From: Hylemonella gracilis
GTDB lineage: Bacteria > Pseudomonadota > Gammaproteobacteria > Burkholderiales > Burkholderiaceae_C
Length of the DNA: 51,925 bases
Assembly (NCBI GenBank): GCA_945862195.1
Contig: CAMAXR010000003.1
Span: 1-51,925 of the forward strand
Reading direction: 5' to 3'
The translations under genes and the position numbers were made by a program. The notes below the pieces were generated by a model that saw only the letters and a list, made by a program, of their open reading frames with translations, was not told the DNA's origin and did not search any database. Each line of letters starts with the position of its first letter. Position 1 is the first letter of the stretch. Below are positions 33,641 through 41,723 of the stretch, one piece after another.

Positions 33641-33656
33641 GGGCGTATATTCGCCC
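33641..33656. promoter_or_regulatory. Inverted repeat GGGCG-TATATT-CGCCC in the divergent gap
   Basis: A 5-base perfect inverted repeat flanks TATATT, itself five-sixths of a -10 hexamer, midway in the 104-base gap between the kinase and the lipid cluster. It could be a repressor site over a promoter for the plus-strand operon. A second small hairpin, CACCA-TTTC-TGGTG, lies at 33671-33684. No clear -35 is visible. Confidence 0.3.
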
Positions 33657-33709
33657 CCAGCACAAAAAAACACCATTTCTGGTGGTCAATTGGTTTTGAC
33701 GGGTCCCAC

Positions 33710-35050
33710 ATGAAAATTGCGATTGTTGGTTCTGGTATTTCAGGCTTGGCTGTCGCTCATGCACTGCGCGAACGTGCACATGTCACGCTCTTTGAGGCCA
33801 ACGATTACTTTGGGGGCCACAGCCATACAGTGGATGTCACCCTTCCAGGTCGACTGGAGCCTTTGGGGCCGCTGCAGCCCGTCACGTGGGGGGTGGACAC
33901 CGGGTTTTTGGTGTTCAACGAACGCACCTACCCTCGGCTGATACAACTCTTTGAAGATTTGGGCGTTGCTGTGGCCAAGTCGGACATGTCGTTTTCAGTG
34001 CGATCGCCTTTGACTTCGGGACGCTACTTGGAGTGGAATGGTGCCAGCCTGAACACGGTGTTTGCCCAAAGGCCTAACCTGTTCAATTGGCAGTTCATCA
34101 GCATGCTTCGTGAAGTCATGCGCTTTAACCAACTGACAACGTCTTTGGCCGAACAAGGCCAAGAGCATGAGCTCATGCAGCCATTGGCTGATTTTTTGCA
34201 GGAGCACCGCTTCAGCGTGGCGTTTCAAGAGTGGTACTTCTTGCCCATGCTGGGTTGTATTTGGAGCTGCCCCACCCAGCAAATGCTGCAGTTTCCGGTG
34301 TCCACCATGATTCGGTTTTGTCACAACCATGGTCTCATTCAAGTGAACAACCGGCCCCAATGGTGGACTGTACAAGGCGGGGCCCGCAATTACGTCAGCT
34401 TGATCTTGTCTGAACTTGAGGATCGGCGTTTGAACACCCCGGTTCGTTCCATTGACCGAGAGACGCGTGGCGTGACGATTTGGACTGACCAAGGTTCAGA
34501 ACGTTTTGACAAGGTGGTGTTGGCCACCCATTCCGATCAGGCTTTGGCCTTGTTGAAGCAACCCAGCTTGCAAGAGGCGCAAACGCTGGGCGCCATCAAG
34601 TACCACACCAATCGTGCGGTGCTGCATACCGATGTTTCGGTGTTGCCTAAGCAACGCAGGGCTTGGGCGGCTTGGAACTACGAGCGGGCCTTGAGCGCTG
34701 ATCAAGAGCAAGCGGGCGTTTGCCTGCACTACTTGCTCAACAAGTTGCAACCCTTGCCGTTTGACCAATCGGTGATTGAAACCCTAAACCCGGTACGACC
34801 CATTGCGCCAGAACATGTGCTGGGTGAGTTTGAATATGCTCACCCTGTGTTCGACGTGGGCGCCATTCAGGCGCAAGGCGAAATGCCTACCCTGCAAGGT
34901 CAGCAGCACACCTATTTTTGTGGTGCATGGATGGGTTACGGCTTCCATGAAGACGGCCTCAAGGCAGGACTGGAAGTGGCGCGTTTGATCCAGTTCTTAC
35001 CCGAGCCCTCGGCGCTGCGGTCCAACTCATTTGAAGCCATCGGCAAGTAA
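33710..35050 (+). CDS. NAD(P)/FAD-dependent oxidoreductase of the CFA/DUF1365 cluster
   Basis: A 446-residue flavoprotein of the amine-oxidase/phytoene-desaturase type. The dinucleotide-binding motif is MKIAIVGSGISGLAVAHALR, followed by LFEANDYFGGHSHTVDV, WGVDTGFLVFNERTYP, and a C-terminal FAD contact GAWMGYGFHEDGLKAGLEVA. This family sits next to DUF1365 and CFA-like genes in many proteobacteria. In Rhodobacter a flavin desaturase (UfaD) works with a methylase (UfaM) in furan fatty-acid synthesis, and this protein is the natural UfaD candidate. That link is from memory of the pathway plus context. First gene of an eight-gene plus-strand run. Confidence 0.9.
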   Translation: MKIAIVGSGISGLAVAHALRERAHVTLFEANDYFGGHSHTVDVTLPGRLEPLGPLQPVTWGVDTGFLVFNERTYPRLIQLFEDLGVAVAKSDMSFSVRSPLTSGRYLEWNGASLNTVFAQRPNLFNWQFISMLREVMRFNQLTTSLAEQGQEHELMQPLADFLQEHRFSVAFQEWYFLPMLGCIWSCPTQQMLQFPVSTMIRFCHNHGLIQVNNRPQWWTVQGGARNYVSLILSELEDRRLNTPVRSIDRETRGVTIWTDQGSERFDKVVLATHSDQALALLKQPSLQEAQTLGAIKYHTNRAVLHTDVSVLPKQRRAWAAWNYERALSADQEQAGVCLHYLLNKLQPLPFDQSVIETLNPVRPIAPEHVLGEFEYAHPVFDVGAIQAQGEMPTLQGQQHTYFCGAWMGYGFHEDGLKAGLEVARLIQFLPEPSALRSNSFEAIGK

Positions 35051-35060
35051 ACCTTTGGTG

Positions 35061-35870
35061 ATGGCTCAACCCTTGGTGGGCTTTGGTGAGGTGCGACACA
35101 CCCGTTTGCGTCCGGTGCATCATGCTTTTAACTACCCTACTTTTTTTCTCATGTTGCCTATGCGGGCCATGCAAAGTGCGCCTCGTCTTGGGCAGGTCTT
35201 GGCGCGCAACCGCCCAGCCTTACTGAGTTTTTACGATGCGGACCACGGCGACGGTCGTGGGCCCCAGCAGGGCGGCGCATTGGCCTGGGTGCAAGAGTTG
35301 CTCGATCAGCAGCAGATTCAAGCTGACGGTGAAATTTGGCTGCATTGCTATCCAAGGGTGATGGGCTATACCTTCAAGCCCGTGAGCTTTTGGTATTGCC
35401 ACAACGCGTTGGGTGGTTTGGAAGCCATTGTGTGTGAGGTCAACAACACCTTTGGTGAGCGGCATGTGTACTTGCTCCAAAAGCCCCGTTATGGTGTGGA
35501 TTTGGTGGCTGACAAGGTGTTTTTTGTCTCGCCTTTTTGCAAAGTACAAGGCCGCTACCACTTTCGATTTATGCGCACCCAAGATCGGACGGTGGTGCGT
35601 ATTGAGTATTTTGATGATGAGCTTTCTTTTACCCCGATCCATCAACCTTTGTTGATCACCAGCGTGCAGGGGCACCTAGAGCCGCTGACCGCCCAAGCCC
35701 TCCGTCGTGCCCTGTGGCAGTTTCCCTGGATGACCCTGATGGTGACTGTGCGTATTCATTGGCAAGCTTTCAAGCTTTGGCGCAGGCGTGTCACAATTTT
35801 CCGTAAGCCTTCGCCTCCCGCTGAGTTGGTGTCTGTGATCCCTTCTGAATCCAAGCCGCCTATTTCTTAA
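35061..35870 (+). CDS. DUF1365 domain-containing protein
   Basis: A 269-residue protein with the DUF1365 pattern VRHTRLRPVHHAFNYP near the N-terminus, then MGYTFKPVSFWYCH, VCEVNNTFGERHVYLL, DKVFFVSPFCKVQGRYHFRF and a C-terminal hydrophobic segment. The biochemical role is unknown; it is nearly always coupled to the flavoprotein upstream and the CFA-like enzyme downstream. The ATG at 35061 fits the family start; an earlier in-frame TTG (35031) overlaps the flavoprotein and is less likely. It lies 10 bases after the flavoprotein stop and 10 bases before the methyltransferase start. Confidence 0.9.
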   Translation: MAQPLVGFGEVRHTRLRPVHHAFNYPTFFLMLPMRAMQSAPRLGQVLARNRPALLSFYDADHGDGRGPQQGGALAWVQELLDQQQIQADGEIWLHCYPRVMGYTFKPVSFWYCHNALGGLEAIVCEVNNTFGERHVYLLQKPRYGVDLVADKVFFVSPFCKVQGRYHFRFMRTQDRTVVRIEYFDDELSFTPIHQPLLITSVQGHLEPLTAQALRRALWQFPWMTLMVTVRIHWQAFKLWRRRVTIFRKPSPPAELVSVIPSESKPPIS

Positions 35871-35880
35871 CCGCTTTCCT

Positions 35881-37101
35881 ATGCCCACTGCAGACACTTC
35901 TTCCAGCCCATCAGCTGCTCAAGCCGCTTCTGTTTCATCTGCACCTGCTTCAGCCAAGCGCGTGTTGCAGTTGCTTTCTCGTTTGCAGTCGGGTTGCCTC
36001 AAGTTGCAACTGCCTGATGGTTCTTGGCGAGAATTTGGCGCACCGGCTAGCGAGCTCCAAGTGCGGGTGAACCTGTCCGACTGGGGGGTTTTTGCCGCGG
36101 TGCTGAAGTCTGGTGATATTGGTTTTGCCGAAACCTATCGTGATGGCGGCTGGACCACCGACGATTTGGCCGGTCTGTTGCGTTTGTTTTTGTTGAACCG
36201 TCAGGCCTTGGATGCGGTGATTTATGGCAACTGGTTGGGGCGTTTGGTCTATCGCATCAAGCACTTGCTCAAGCGCAACACCCGTGAAAACAGCCGCAAA
36301 AACATTCACGCCCATTACGACTTGGGTAATGCTTTTTACCGCTTGTGGTTGGACGACAGCATGGTGTATTCGGCCGCGTGGTTTGAAGGCGAGTTGCAAG
36401 GCGATTTAAAGCAAGCGCAGTTGGCTAAGGTGCGTCGTTCATTGAGAATGGCTGGGGTTCAGCCAGGCCATCGGGTCTTGGAAATCGGGTGTGGTTGGGG
36501 GGCTTTGGCTCAGATGGCTGTCAACGAATTTCAAGCCCGCTTGGTGGGCTTGACGCTCAGCACAGAGCAATTGCAATGGGCTCAGGACGCCAACCCCAAG
36601 GCAGAAATTCGCATGCAAGACTACCGCGATGTCAGCGATGGTCCTTTTGATGCAGTGTTGTCTATTGAAATGCTTGAAGCTGTGGGTCAAGAGTATTGGG
36701 CCACCTATTTTGAAACGGTGGGTAAGTTGCTCAAGCCGGGCGGGCGCGCCTGCATTCAAACCATCGTGATTGCTGACAATTTGTTTGAGCGCTACATCAG
36801 CTCCACCGACTTCATTCAGCAATATATTTTCCCCGGGGGGTGTTTGCCTTGTCCTAGTGTGTTGCGCCAACATGTGGCTAAGGCGGGGCTGAAGGTGGTG
36901 GATGAGTTGGCCTTTGGGCCCGACTATGCCGAGACCTTGCGTCGCTGGCGACAGCAGTTTTTGGCCAGCCGAGAGCAGGTGCTGCACCTCGGGTTTGATG
37001 AGCCCTTCATCCGTTTGTGGGAGTTTTATTTGGCCTATTGCGAAGCGGCGTTTGACGAAGGTAGCACCAATGTCATGCAATTCACGCTGCAAAAGGCTTA
37101 G
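35881..37101 (+). CDS. CFA-synthase-like SAM methyltransferase (UfaM-type candidate)
   Basis: A 406-residue SAM-dependent lipid methyltransferase of the cyclopropane-fatty-acid synthase family. The SAM loop is VLEIGCGWGALAQMA (199-213), with IHAHYDLGNAFYRLWLDDSM before it and FIQQYIFPGGCLPCPS after it. Compared with the E. coli bicarbonate ligands as I recall them (C139, E239, H266, I268, Y317), E266, I295 and Y349 are kept, but the Cys position is A165 (YSAAWF) and the His position is Q293 (IQTI). This suggests a paralog that may methylate without closing a cyclopropane ring, as proposed for UfaM. Position between DUF1365 and the chalcone-isomerase-like gene supports that role. Confidence 0.9.
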   Translation: MPTADTSSSPSAAQAASVSSAPASAKRVLQLLSRLQSGCLKLQLPDGSWREFGAPASELQVRVNLSDWGVFAAVLKSGDIGFAETYRDGGWTTDDLAGLLRLFLLNRQALDAVIYGNWLGRLVYRIKHLLKRNTRENSRKNIHAHYDLGNAFYRLWLDDSMVYSAAWFEGELQGDLKQAQLAKVRRSLRMAGVQPGHRVLEIGCGWGALAQMAVNEFQARLVGLTLSTEQLQWAQDANPKAEIRMQDYRDVSDGPFDAVLSIEMLEAVGQEYWATYFETVGKLLKPGGRACIQTIVIADNLFERYISSTDFIQQYIFPGGCLPCPSVLRQHVAKAGLKVVDELAFGPDYAETLRRWRQQFLASREQVLHLGFDEPFIRLWEFYLAYCEAAFDEGSTNVMQFTLQKA

Positions 37102-37108
37102 GGTCTTT

Positions 37109-37675
37109 ATGCTTCAGTCCTACTTGTTTATGAGGGTGCTTGTTTTTTGTGCAGCACTGTTTCTTCCACTGTCTATCGGGGCTCAAACGACCTTTCCCCT
37201 TAACGCGATTCAAATGGCTCGAGACAGCGGACTCGATGTCAACCGACAGCAGGGCACAGCACGCATGACCTTTTGGGGCTTCAATGTGTATGACGCCGAG
37301 TTGTGGGTGGATACCGCCTTCCGTGCTCAGGACTGGCGGCGTACCCCTATGGTTTTGGAGTTGCGTTACCTCAGAGCATTCAAAGGTCAAGACATTGCCA
37401 AGCGTTCGCTTGAAGAAATGCGCCGTCAGACCCCTTTTTCAGACGAACGGGCTCAGCGCTGGTTTGAAGATATGGCCTTGGCGTTTGGGGATATTCAGGA
37501 GGGGGACCGTTTGGCTGGGGTTTACCAGCCCAACAAAGGCGTTCGGTTTTATGCCAATGGGGTCTTCAGACGGGATATTGCTGACCCCGAATTTGCCCGC
37601 CTGTTTATGGGAATTTGGCTTTCTGATCGCACGTCTGAACCCAAAATGCGGCAAGCCTTGTTAGGTCTTGAATAA
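37109..37675 (+). CDS. Chalcone-isomerase-like periplasmic protein
   Basis: A 188-residue protein with a signal peptide (MRVLVFCAALFLPLSIGAQ region) and a chalcone-isomerase-like fold pattern: GTARMTFWGFNVYDAELWVD, VLELRYLRAFKGQDIAKRSLEEM, and KGVRFYANGVFRRDI. These bacterial proteins are not flavonoid enzymes. Some chalcone-isomerase-fold relatives bind fatty acids, which would suit the lipid cluster; this is inference. The ATG at 37109 has AGGG upstream and starts seven bases after the methyltransferase stop; an ATG at 37130 would still leave a signal peptide. Its 3' end may overlap the next gene by eight bases. Confidence 0.85.
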   Translation: MLQSYLFMRVLVFCAALFLPLSIGAQTTFPLNAIQMARDSGLDVNRQQGTARMTFWGFNVYDAELWVDTAFRAQDWRRTPMVLELRYLRAFKGQDIAKRSLEEMRRQTPFSDERAQRWFEDMALAFGDIQEGDRLAGVYQPNKGVRFYANGVFRRDIADPEFARLFMGIWLSDRTSEPKMRQALLGLE

Positions 37676-38963
37676 GGTGCCACTGTCTCAGGCCCAAAGT
37701 TGGCGTTATGGCCTCATGGGTCTGCCGCTGGCTTTTTTGGCGCTTCCCTTGTACATGTTGCTGCCCAATCACTATGCCCGCGAGTACGGCATGTCTTTGG
37801 CAGCTTTAGGCGCTGTTTTATTGGCAACCCGGGCATTGGATGCTGTGGTGGACCCCTCATTGGGACGTTGGTGCGATGCTTTGTACCGAAGATCAGCGCG
37901 CCACATGTTGGGTTTGGCCAGTGTGTTGTGCGTTTTGATGGGTCTGGGGTTTGGCGTGCTGTTCTTTCCGCCTTGGATGAGCATGGGCCAAGCGCCCGAT
38001 GCGCTCAGTTGGGTTTGGCTGTCTGTGGCGTTGGTGGCCACTTATTTGAGTTTCAGTGCCACCACCCTGATGCACCAATCTTGGGGGGCCTTGCTGGCCG
38101 GCGGCGAATTGCAGCAAAGCCGCTTGGCTGCCTGGCGAGAAGGCTTAGCCTTGCTGGGGGTGGTGTTGGCATCGGTCGCGCCCTCGCTTTGGGGTCTGCC
38201 CACCATGGTGGGTCTCTTTGGTGTGGTGTTAGCCCTTGGCTTGGGTGCCTGGTGGCTTGCGCCACAACCTGCTGCAGCAACACTGGCTCAAGCCTTGCCT
38301 GCAGATGCTTCTTGGCGCAGCTTGTGGCAGCCCTTGCAACGCGCTGCTTTTAGAAAATTGCTGGGCGTGTGTGTGGTCAATGGCACTGCCAGCGCCATTC
38401 CGGCCACGCTGTTGTTTTTCTTTTTGCAAGATCGCCTCCAAGTGACTTCTGCACAAGAACCCCTGTTTTTGGGTGTGTTCTTTGTGTCTGCCGCCGTGTC
38501 TATACCGGGCTGGATGTTCATGGTGCGGCGCTGGGGGCTGGTACGTAGTTGGTGGGTGGGCATGATGCTGGCCGTGTGTGTATTTGCAGGAGCTGTGGTG
38601 CTGGAGGCGGGCGACGCCCTACCTTTTTTATGGATTTGCGCGCTCTCAGGAATGGCCCAAGGCGCAGACTTGGCTTTGCCCGGCGCCTTGCTGGCAGGGT
38701 TGATTGCGCGTGAAGGAGATTTGGGCCGAAGCCAAGGCACCTACATGGGTTGGTGGAATTTTGTGATCAAGCTCAACCTGGCGCTTGCTGCTGGGCTGTC
38801 TTTGCCTTTATTGGCTTGGGCCGGTTATGTGCCCGGTACCCGGGAATTACAGGGCTTGCAAGCTTTAACGCTTGCATATGCTGTTGTACCTTGTATGCTC
38901 AAAATGTTAGCTGCTGTTTTGCTATATGTGTTTTTCGTGCGTTCAACAAAGGATGACTTATGA
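37668..38963 (+). CDS. MFS/GPH-type transporter of the CFA cluster
   Basis: A 431-residue integral membrane protein with about twelve hydrophobic helices. The early motif MLLPNHYAREYGMSLAALG and a loop DPSLGRWCDALYRR, resembling the MFS/GPH cytoplasmic signature, place it with the melibiose-type symporters found in these lipid clusters. The substrate is unknown; a lipid or lipid precursor is possible. The start is either TTG 37668, overlapping the previous stop, or GTG 37677 just after it; neither has a strong ribosome site, so it may be coupled. The stop overlaps the next ATG (ATGA). Confidence 0.87.
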   Translation: MNKVPLSQAQSWRYGLMGLPLAFLALPLYMLLPNHYAREYGMSLAALGAVLLATRALDAVVDPSLGRWCDALYRRSARHMLGLASVLCVLMGLGFGVLFFPPWMSMGQAPDALSWVWLSVALVATYLSFSATTLMHQSWGALLAGGELQQSRLAAWREGLALLGVVLASVAPSLWGLPTMVGLFGVVLALGLGAWWLAPQPAAATLAQALPADASWRSLWQPLQRAAFRKLLGVCVVNGTASAIPATLLFFFLQDRLQVTSAQEPLFLGVFFVSAAVSIPGWMFMVRRWGLVRSWWVGMMLAVCVFAGAVVLEAGDALPFLWICALSGMAQGADLALPGALLAGLIAREGDLGRSQGTYMGWWNFVIKLNLALAAGLSLPLLAWAGYVPGTRELQGLQALTLAYAVVPCMLKMLAAVLLYVFFVRSTKDDL

Positions 38964-39556
38964 ACAGACGACAAGCTTGGACCCGCATGGCTGCTTTGAG
39001 TGCTGGCACTGTGGCTGGTTTTTCCGGATTGGCAAGCCTCTCAGGCTGTGCCTCTCACCAGATCGCGGATCACGCAGGACAGTTGCCTGTGTTGGACATG
39101 CGTCAGTATTTCAATGGCGTGGTGGATGCCTACGGTTTGTTTACAGACCGTTCTGGCAAGGTGGTCAAGCGCTTTACTGTGGTGATGAACTGCAGTTGGA
39201 GCGGCCCGTCCGGCAAGGAGCAGGGCGTGCTGGACGAAGACTTCTTGTACTCAGACGGCACCAAGCAAAAGCGCATTTGGCATCTGCAACGTGAACCCGC
39301 GCAGGGTGGCAAAAGCCTCCAAGGCAGTTACACCGGCCGCGCCGAAGATGTGGTGGGTGTGGCCACAGGACAAGAACAAGGCAATGCCTTCTACTGGACC
39401 TATACCCTCAATCTGCCCATTGAAGGTCGCATCATCGAGGTGCAGTTTGACGACTGGATGTACCTCATGAACGACCGCGTCATGCTCAACCGTGCCACCA
39501 TGAGCAAGTGGGGCGTGACCTTGGGTGAGGTGACCTTGTCTTTTCTCAAACGTTAA
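38960..39556 (+). CDS. DUF3833 lipoprotein
   Basis: A 198-residue lipoprotein: the N-terminal MNRRQAWTRMAALSAG is followed by a hydrophobic stretch and the lipobox LSGC. The body has DMRQYFNGVVDAYGLFTDRSG, VVMNCSWSG, DEDFLYSDGTKQKRIWHL and VQFDDWMYLMNDRVMLNRA, typical of DUF3833. Its role is unknown, but the family occurs almost always with DUF1365/CFA/SDR genes, so an envelope lipid function is likely. Overlaps the transporter stop by four bases, 15 bases before the SDR. Confidence 0.92.
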   Translation: MNRRQAWTRMAALSAGTVAGFSGLASLSGCASHQIADHAGQLPVLDMRQYFNGVVDAYGLFTDRSGKVVKRFTVVMNCSWSGPSGKEQGVLDEDFLYSDGTKQKRIWHLQREPAQGGKSLQGSYTGRAEDVVGVATGQEQGNAFYWTYTLNLPIEGRIIEVQFDDWMYLMNDRVMLNRATMSKWGVTLGEVTLSFLKR

Positions 39557-39571
39557 GTCCCTTCACTCTCC

Positions 39572-40366
39572 ATGTCGTTGAACCCCAAGCTCACCCATTG
39601 GACTGGCCGCAGTGTTTGGCTGGTGGGAGCATCCAGCGGCATCGGACAAGCCATTGCCAACCAGCTGTGGGAGCGCGGTGCCACGGTGTGGGTCTCCGCC
39701 CGTAAAGCCCAAGCACTCCATGAATGGGTGGCAGCTCATCAGGGCGACGATGCTTTAGGCCAGTCACGTGCGGTGGCCTTGCCGTTAGACGCCACAGATG
39801 CTGCGGCAGTTATGCAAGCAGCTGAGCAGGTGCGGGCTCGTCAACCCCTTGACTTGGTGCTGTATTGCGCGGGGCATTACCAGGCCATGCGGGCACACCA
39901 TTTTGATTTAGGTGAAATGCTCAAGCACCAAAAAATCAATTACGTGGGCGCTTTGAACCTGCTTCAAGCTGTCTTGCCCCCCATGCTGGCGCTCGGTCAA
40001 GGGCATCTCAGCTTGGTCAGCAGTGTGGCGGGCTTTAGAGGGCTACCCCAAAGCTTGGCTTATGGCCCCACCAAAGCGGCGCTCATCAACTTGGCCGAGG
40101 CTTTGTACATGGACGTGCATGACGCGGGCCTGGGAGTGAGCGTGGTCAACCCCGGTTTTGTAGAAACCCCGCTTACGGCCCAAAACACTTTCAAAATGCC
40201 CGGCCTAATTTCTCCTGAGCAAGCCGCACAAGACACCCTGGCTGGTTGGGCTAAGGGTGAGTTTGAAATTCATTACCCCAAGAGCTTCACGCGCTGGATG
40301 AAATTGCTGCGCTTATTGCCTTACCGCTGGTACTTTCCACTGGTCAAAAAAATGACGGGTTTGTAA
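39572..40366 (+). CDS. Short-chain dehydrogenase/reductase
   Basis: NAD(P)-dependent oxidoreductase of 264 residues. Cofactor loop VGASSGIGQAIA, structural YCAGHYQAM in the NNAG position, catalytic Ser in LVSSVAGFRG and the YGPTKAAL (YxxxK) motif are all present. The substrate is unknown. Members in this cluster context probably act on a modified lipid carbonyl. It lies 15 bases after the DUF3833 gene and is followed by an NTF2-like gene four bases later. Confidence 0.93.
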   Translation: MSLNPKLTHWTGRSVWLVGASSGIGQAIANQLWERGATVWVSARKAQALHEWVAAHQGDDALGQSRAVALPLDATDAAAVMQAAEQVRARQPLDLVLYCAGHYQAMRAHHFDLGEMLKHQKINYVGALNLLQAVLPPMLALGQGHLSLVSSVAGFRGLPQSLAYGPTKAALINLAEALYMDVHDAGLGVSVVNPGFVETPLTAQNTFKMPGLISPEQAAQDTLAGWAKGEFEIHYPKSFTRWMKLLRLLPYRWYFPLVKKMTGL

Positions 40367-40370
40367 AGTT

Positions 40371-40811
40371 GTGCACGCCATGACAAATTCCAAAGTTGAC
40401 CACATCGTGCGGTTTTTTGAAACGCTCACGCCGCAAAGTGTGGCGCGTTTTTCAGAAATCTACACCGAGGACGCTCGCTTTAAAGACCCTTTTAATGAGG
40501 TCCAAGGTTTGCCTGAGATTTCGCGCATTTTTCGCCACATGTATGTGGCGCTTCTAGAGCCCCGCTTTGTCATTACCCAGCAAGTCCAGCAGGGCGAGCA
40601 CCTTATGTTGACGTGGGACTTTCATTTCAAATTTGCAAAGTTCAGACCCAGCCAACTCCAAACCATTCGAGGTGCCAGCCATTTGCAACTGGCCGCCGAT
40701 GGTCGCATTGCGGTACACAGAGATTATTGGGATGCCGCTGAGGAGCTTTACGAAAAATTACCCGGGGTGTCGGTGCTGATGCGTTGGCTCAAAAAGCGCG
40801 CCAACACCTAG
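40371..40811 (+). CDS. NTF2/SnoaL-like protein of the CFA cluster
   Basis: A 143-146 residue cone-shaped NTF2-like protein: VARFSEIYTEDARFKDPFNE, HLMLTWDFHFKF and GRIAVHRDYWDAAEELYEKL. These proteins bind small hydrophobic ligands or isomerise them, and this one always seems to travel with the SDR and CFA-like genes. The start is GTG 40371 or ATG 40380; neither has a strong ribosome site. It ends the plus-strand cluster, 20 bases before the converging NUDIX gene, and I see no terminator there. Confidence 0.9.
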   Translation: MHAMTNSKVDHIVRFFETLTPQSVARFSEIYTEDARFKDPFNEVQGLPEISRIFRHMYVALLEPRFVITQQVQQGEHLMLTWDFHFKFAKFRPSQLQTIRGASHLQLAADGRIAVHRDYWDAAEELYEKLPGVSVLMRWLKKRANT

Positions 40812-40831
40812 GGTTGAAGTTACTGATCTGG

Positions 40832-41719
40832 CTAGTCGGCGAACAAAGCCTCAAACCCGCCCGAAGGTTCAAAACGTTGGTTGCGGTGGTGCAAACGGGT
40901 CGGCCCCGGTATCACGCGTTGAGGCTGTGAGTGTTCGGGGTCGCCGGGGTAGCGCAGCACACGTTGGCCTTGTGCATCGTCAAAAGGTTCGGTTTGCACC
41001 AAGGCCGGGGGCCTGCTGCGGGCTTCTTTCAACACACTTTCCACACTGGGGTGACGAGACAAATGGGCCAAGCTCATGATTTGGGGCGGCGCCAATGTGA
41101 TCTGGTGGTTCCAGTACTGCTCCAGTGCAGCACGGGGCTGAATCCACACACTGTCCGTGGTTTCGTAGTCGTCGTGTTGAGCAGTTTGCAAGTCAGGCGC
41201 CTGCGCCACAAAAAATCGTGCGTCAAAGCGCTTGTTGCTCATGGAAGGCTGGGTGGAGGTGATCCAACGCGTCCATGGCAGCACGTTGCCGGTGTTGAGC
41301 TTTAGCCCCAAGCGCGCCAGCACTTCTGCAAACCCCATGCCCTGCCTATGCAGCGCATGAGCTTGTTGCACAAGGTCCGGGTGGTTGATGGGATCGGCAA
41401 ACAACACACCGCATTCTTCAAAGGCCTCACGTAAAGCCGCCACAAAAATACCTAAGGCTTGGGTCGGCTCTAACTGAGCTTCGCTCAGGCGTATGTGCAA
41501 TTCGGTAGGGCTTTGCTTAAGGCATTGCGGGGGCATGGTGCTGTCTGCCGCGTCTACTTTGCCGCCAGGAAACACATAGGCGCCACCCAAAACCTCTGAG
41601 GCGCTGTGTCGCTTGAGCAAAAAGACTTCTAAGCCCACAGCCCCATCACGCAACAGGATGAGGCTGGCCGCATCTCGCGGCGTGGTGTGAATGAGTTCTC
41701 TGTTTAGCGTCAAGGCCAT
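40832..41719 (-). CDS. NUDIX hydrolase
   Basis: A 295-residue NUDIX protein of the long NUDT19-like type. The Nudix box is split as usual in this subgroup: GGAYVFPGGKVDAAD upstream and the metal-binding AALREAFEECGVLF (REaxEExG) at about residues 94-107. It starts with RDAASLILLRDGAVGLEVFLLKR. Substrates of this subgroup are often CoA or dinucleotide compounds, but that is not decided here. It starts four bases after glnS stops and is probably co-transcribed with it. Confidence 0.9.
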   Translation of the reverse strand: MALTLNRELIHTTPRDAASLILLRDGAVGLEVFLLKRHSASEVLGGAYVFPGGKVDAADSTMPPQCLKQSPTELHIRLSEAQLEPTQALGIFVAALREAFEECGVLFADPINHPDLVQQAHALHRQGMGFAEVLARLGLKLNTGNVLPWTRWITSTQPSMSNKRFDARFFVAQAPDLQTAQHDDYETTDSVWIQPRAALEQYWNHQITLAPPQIMSLAHLSRHPSVESVLKEARSRPPALVQTEPFDDAQGQRVLRYPGDPEHSQPQRVIPGPTRLHHRNQRFEPSGGFEALFAD

Positions 41720-41723
41720 TGGC

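Noticed and set aside
33710-40811. Flavonoid metabolism suggested by the chalcone-isomerase-like gene
   Set aside because: The protein has a bacterial signal peptide and sits in a CFA/DUF1365 lipid cluster; no other flavonoid gene is present.
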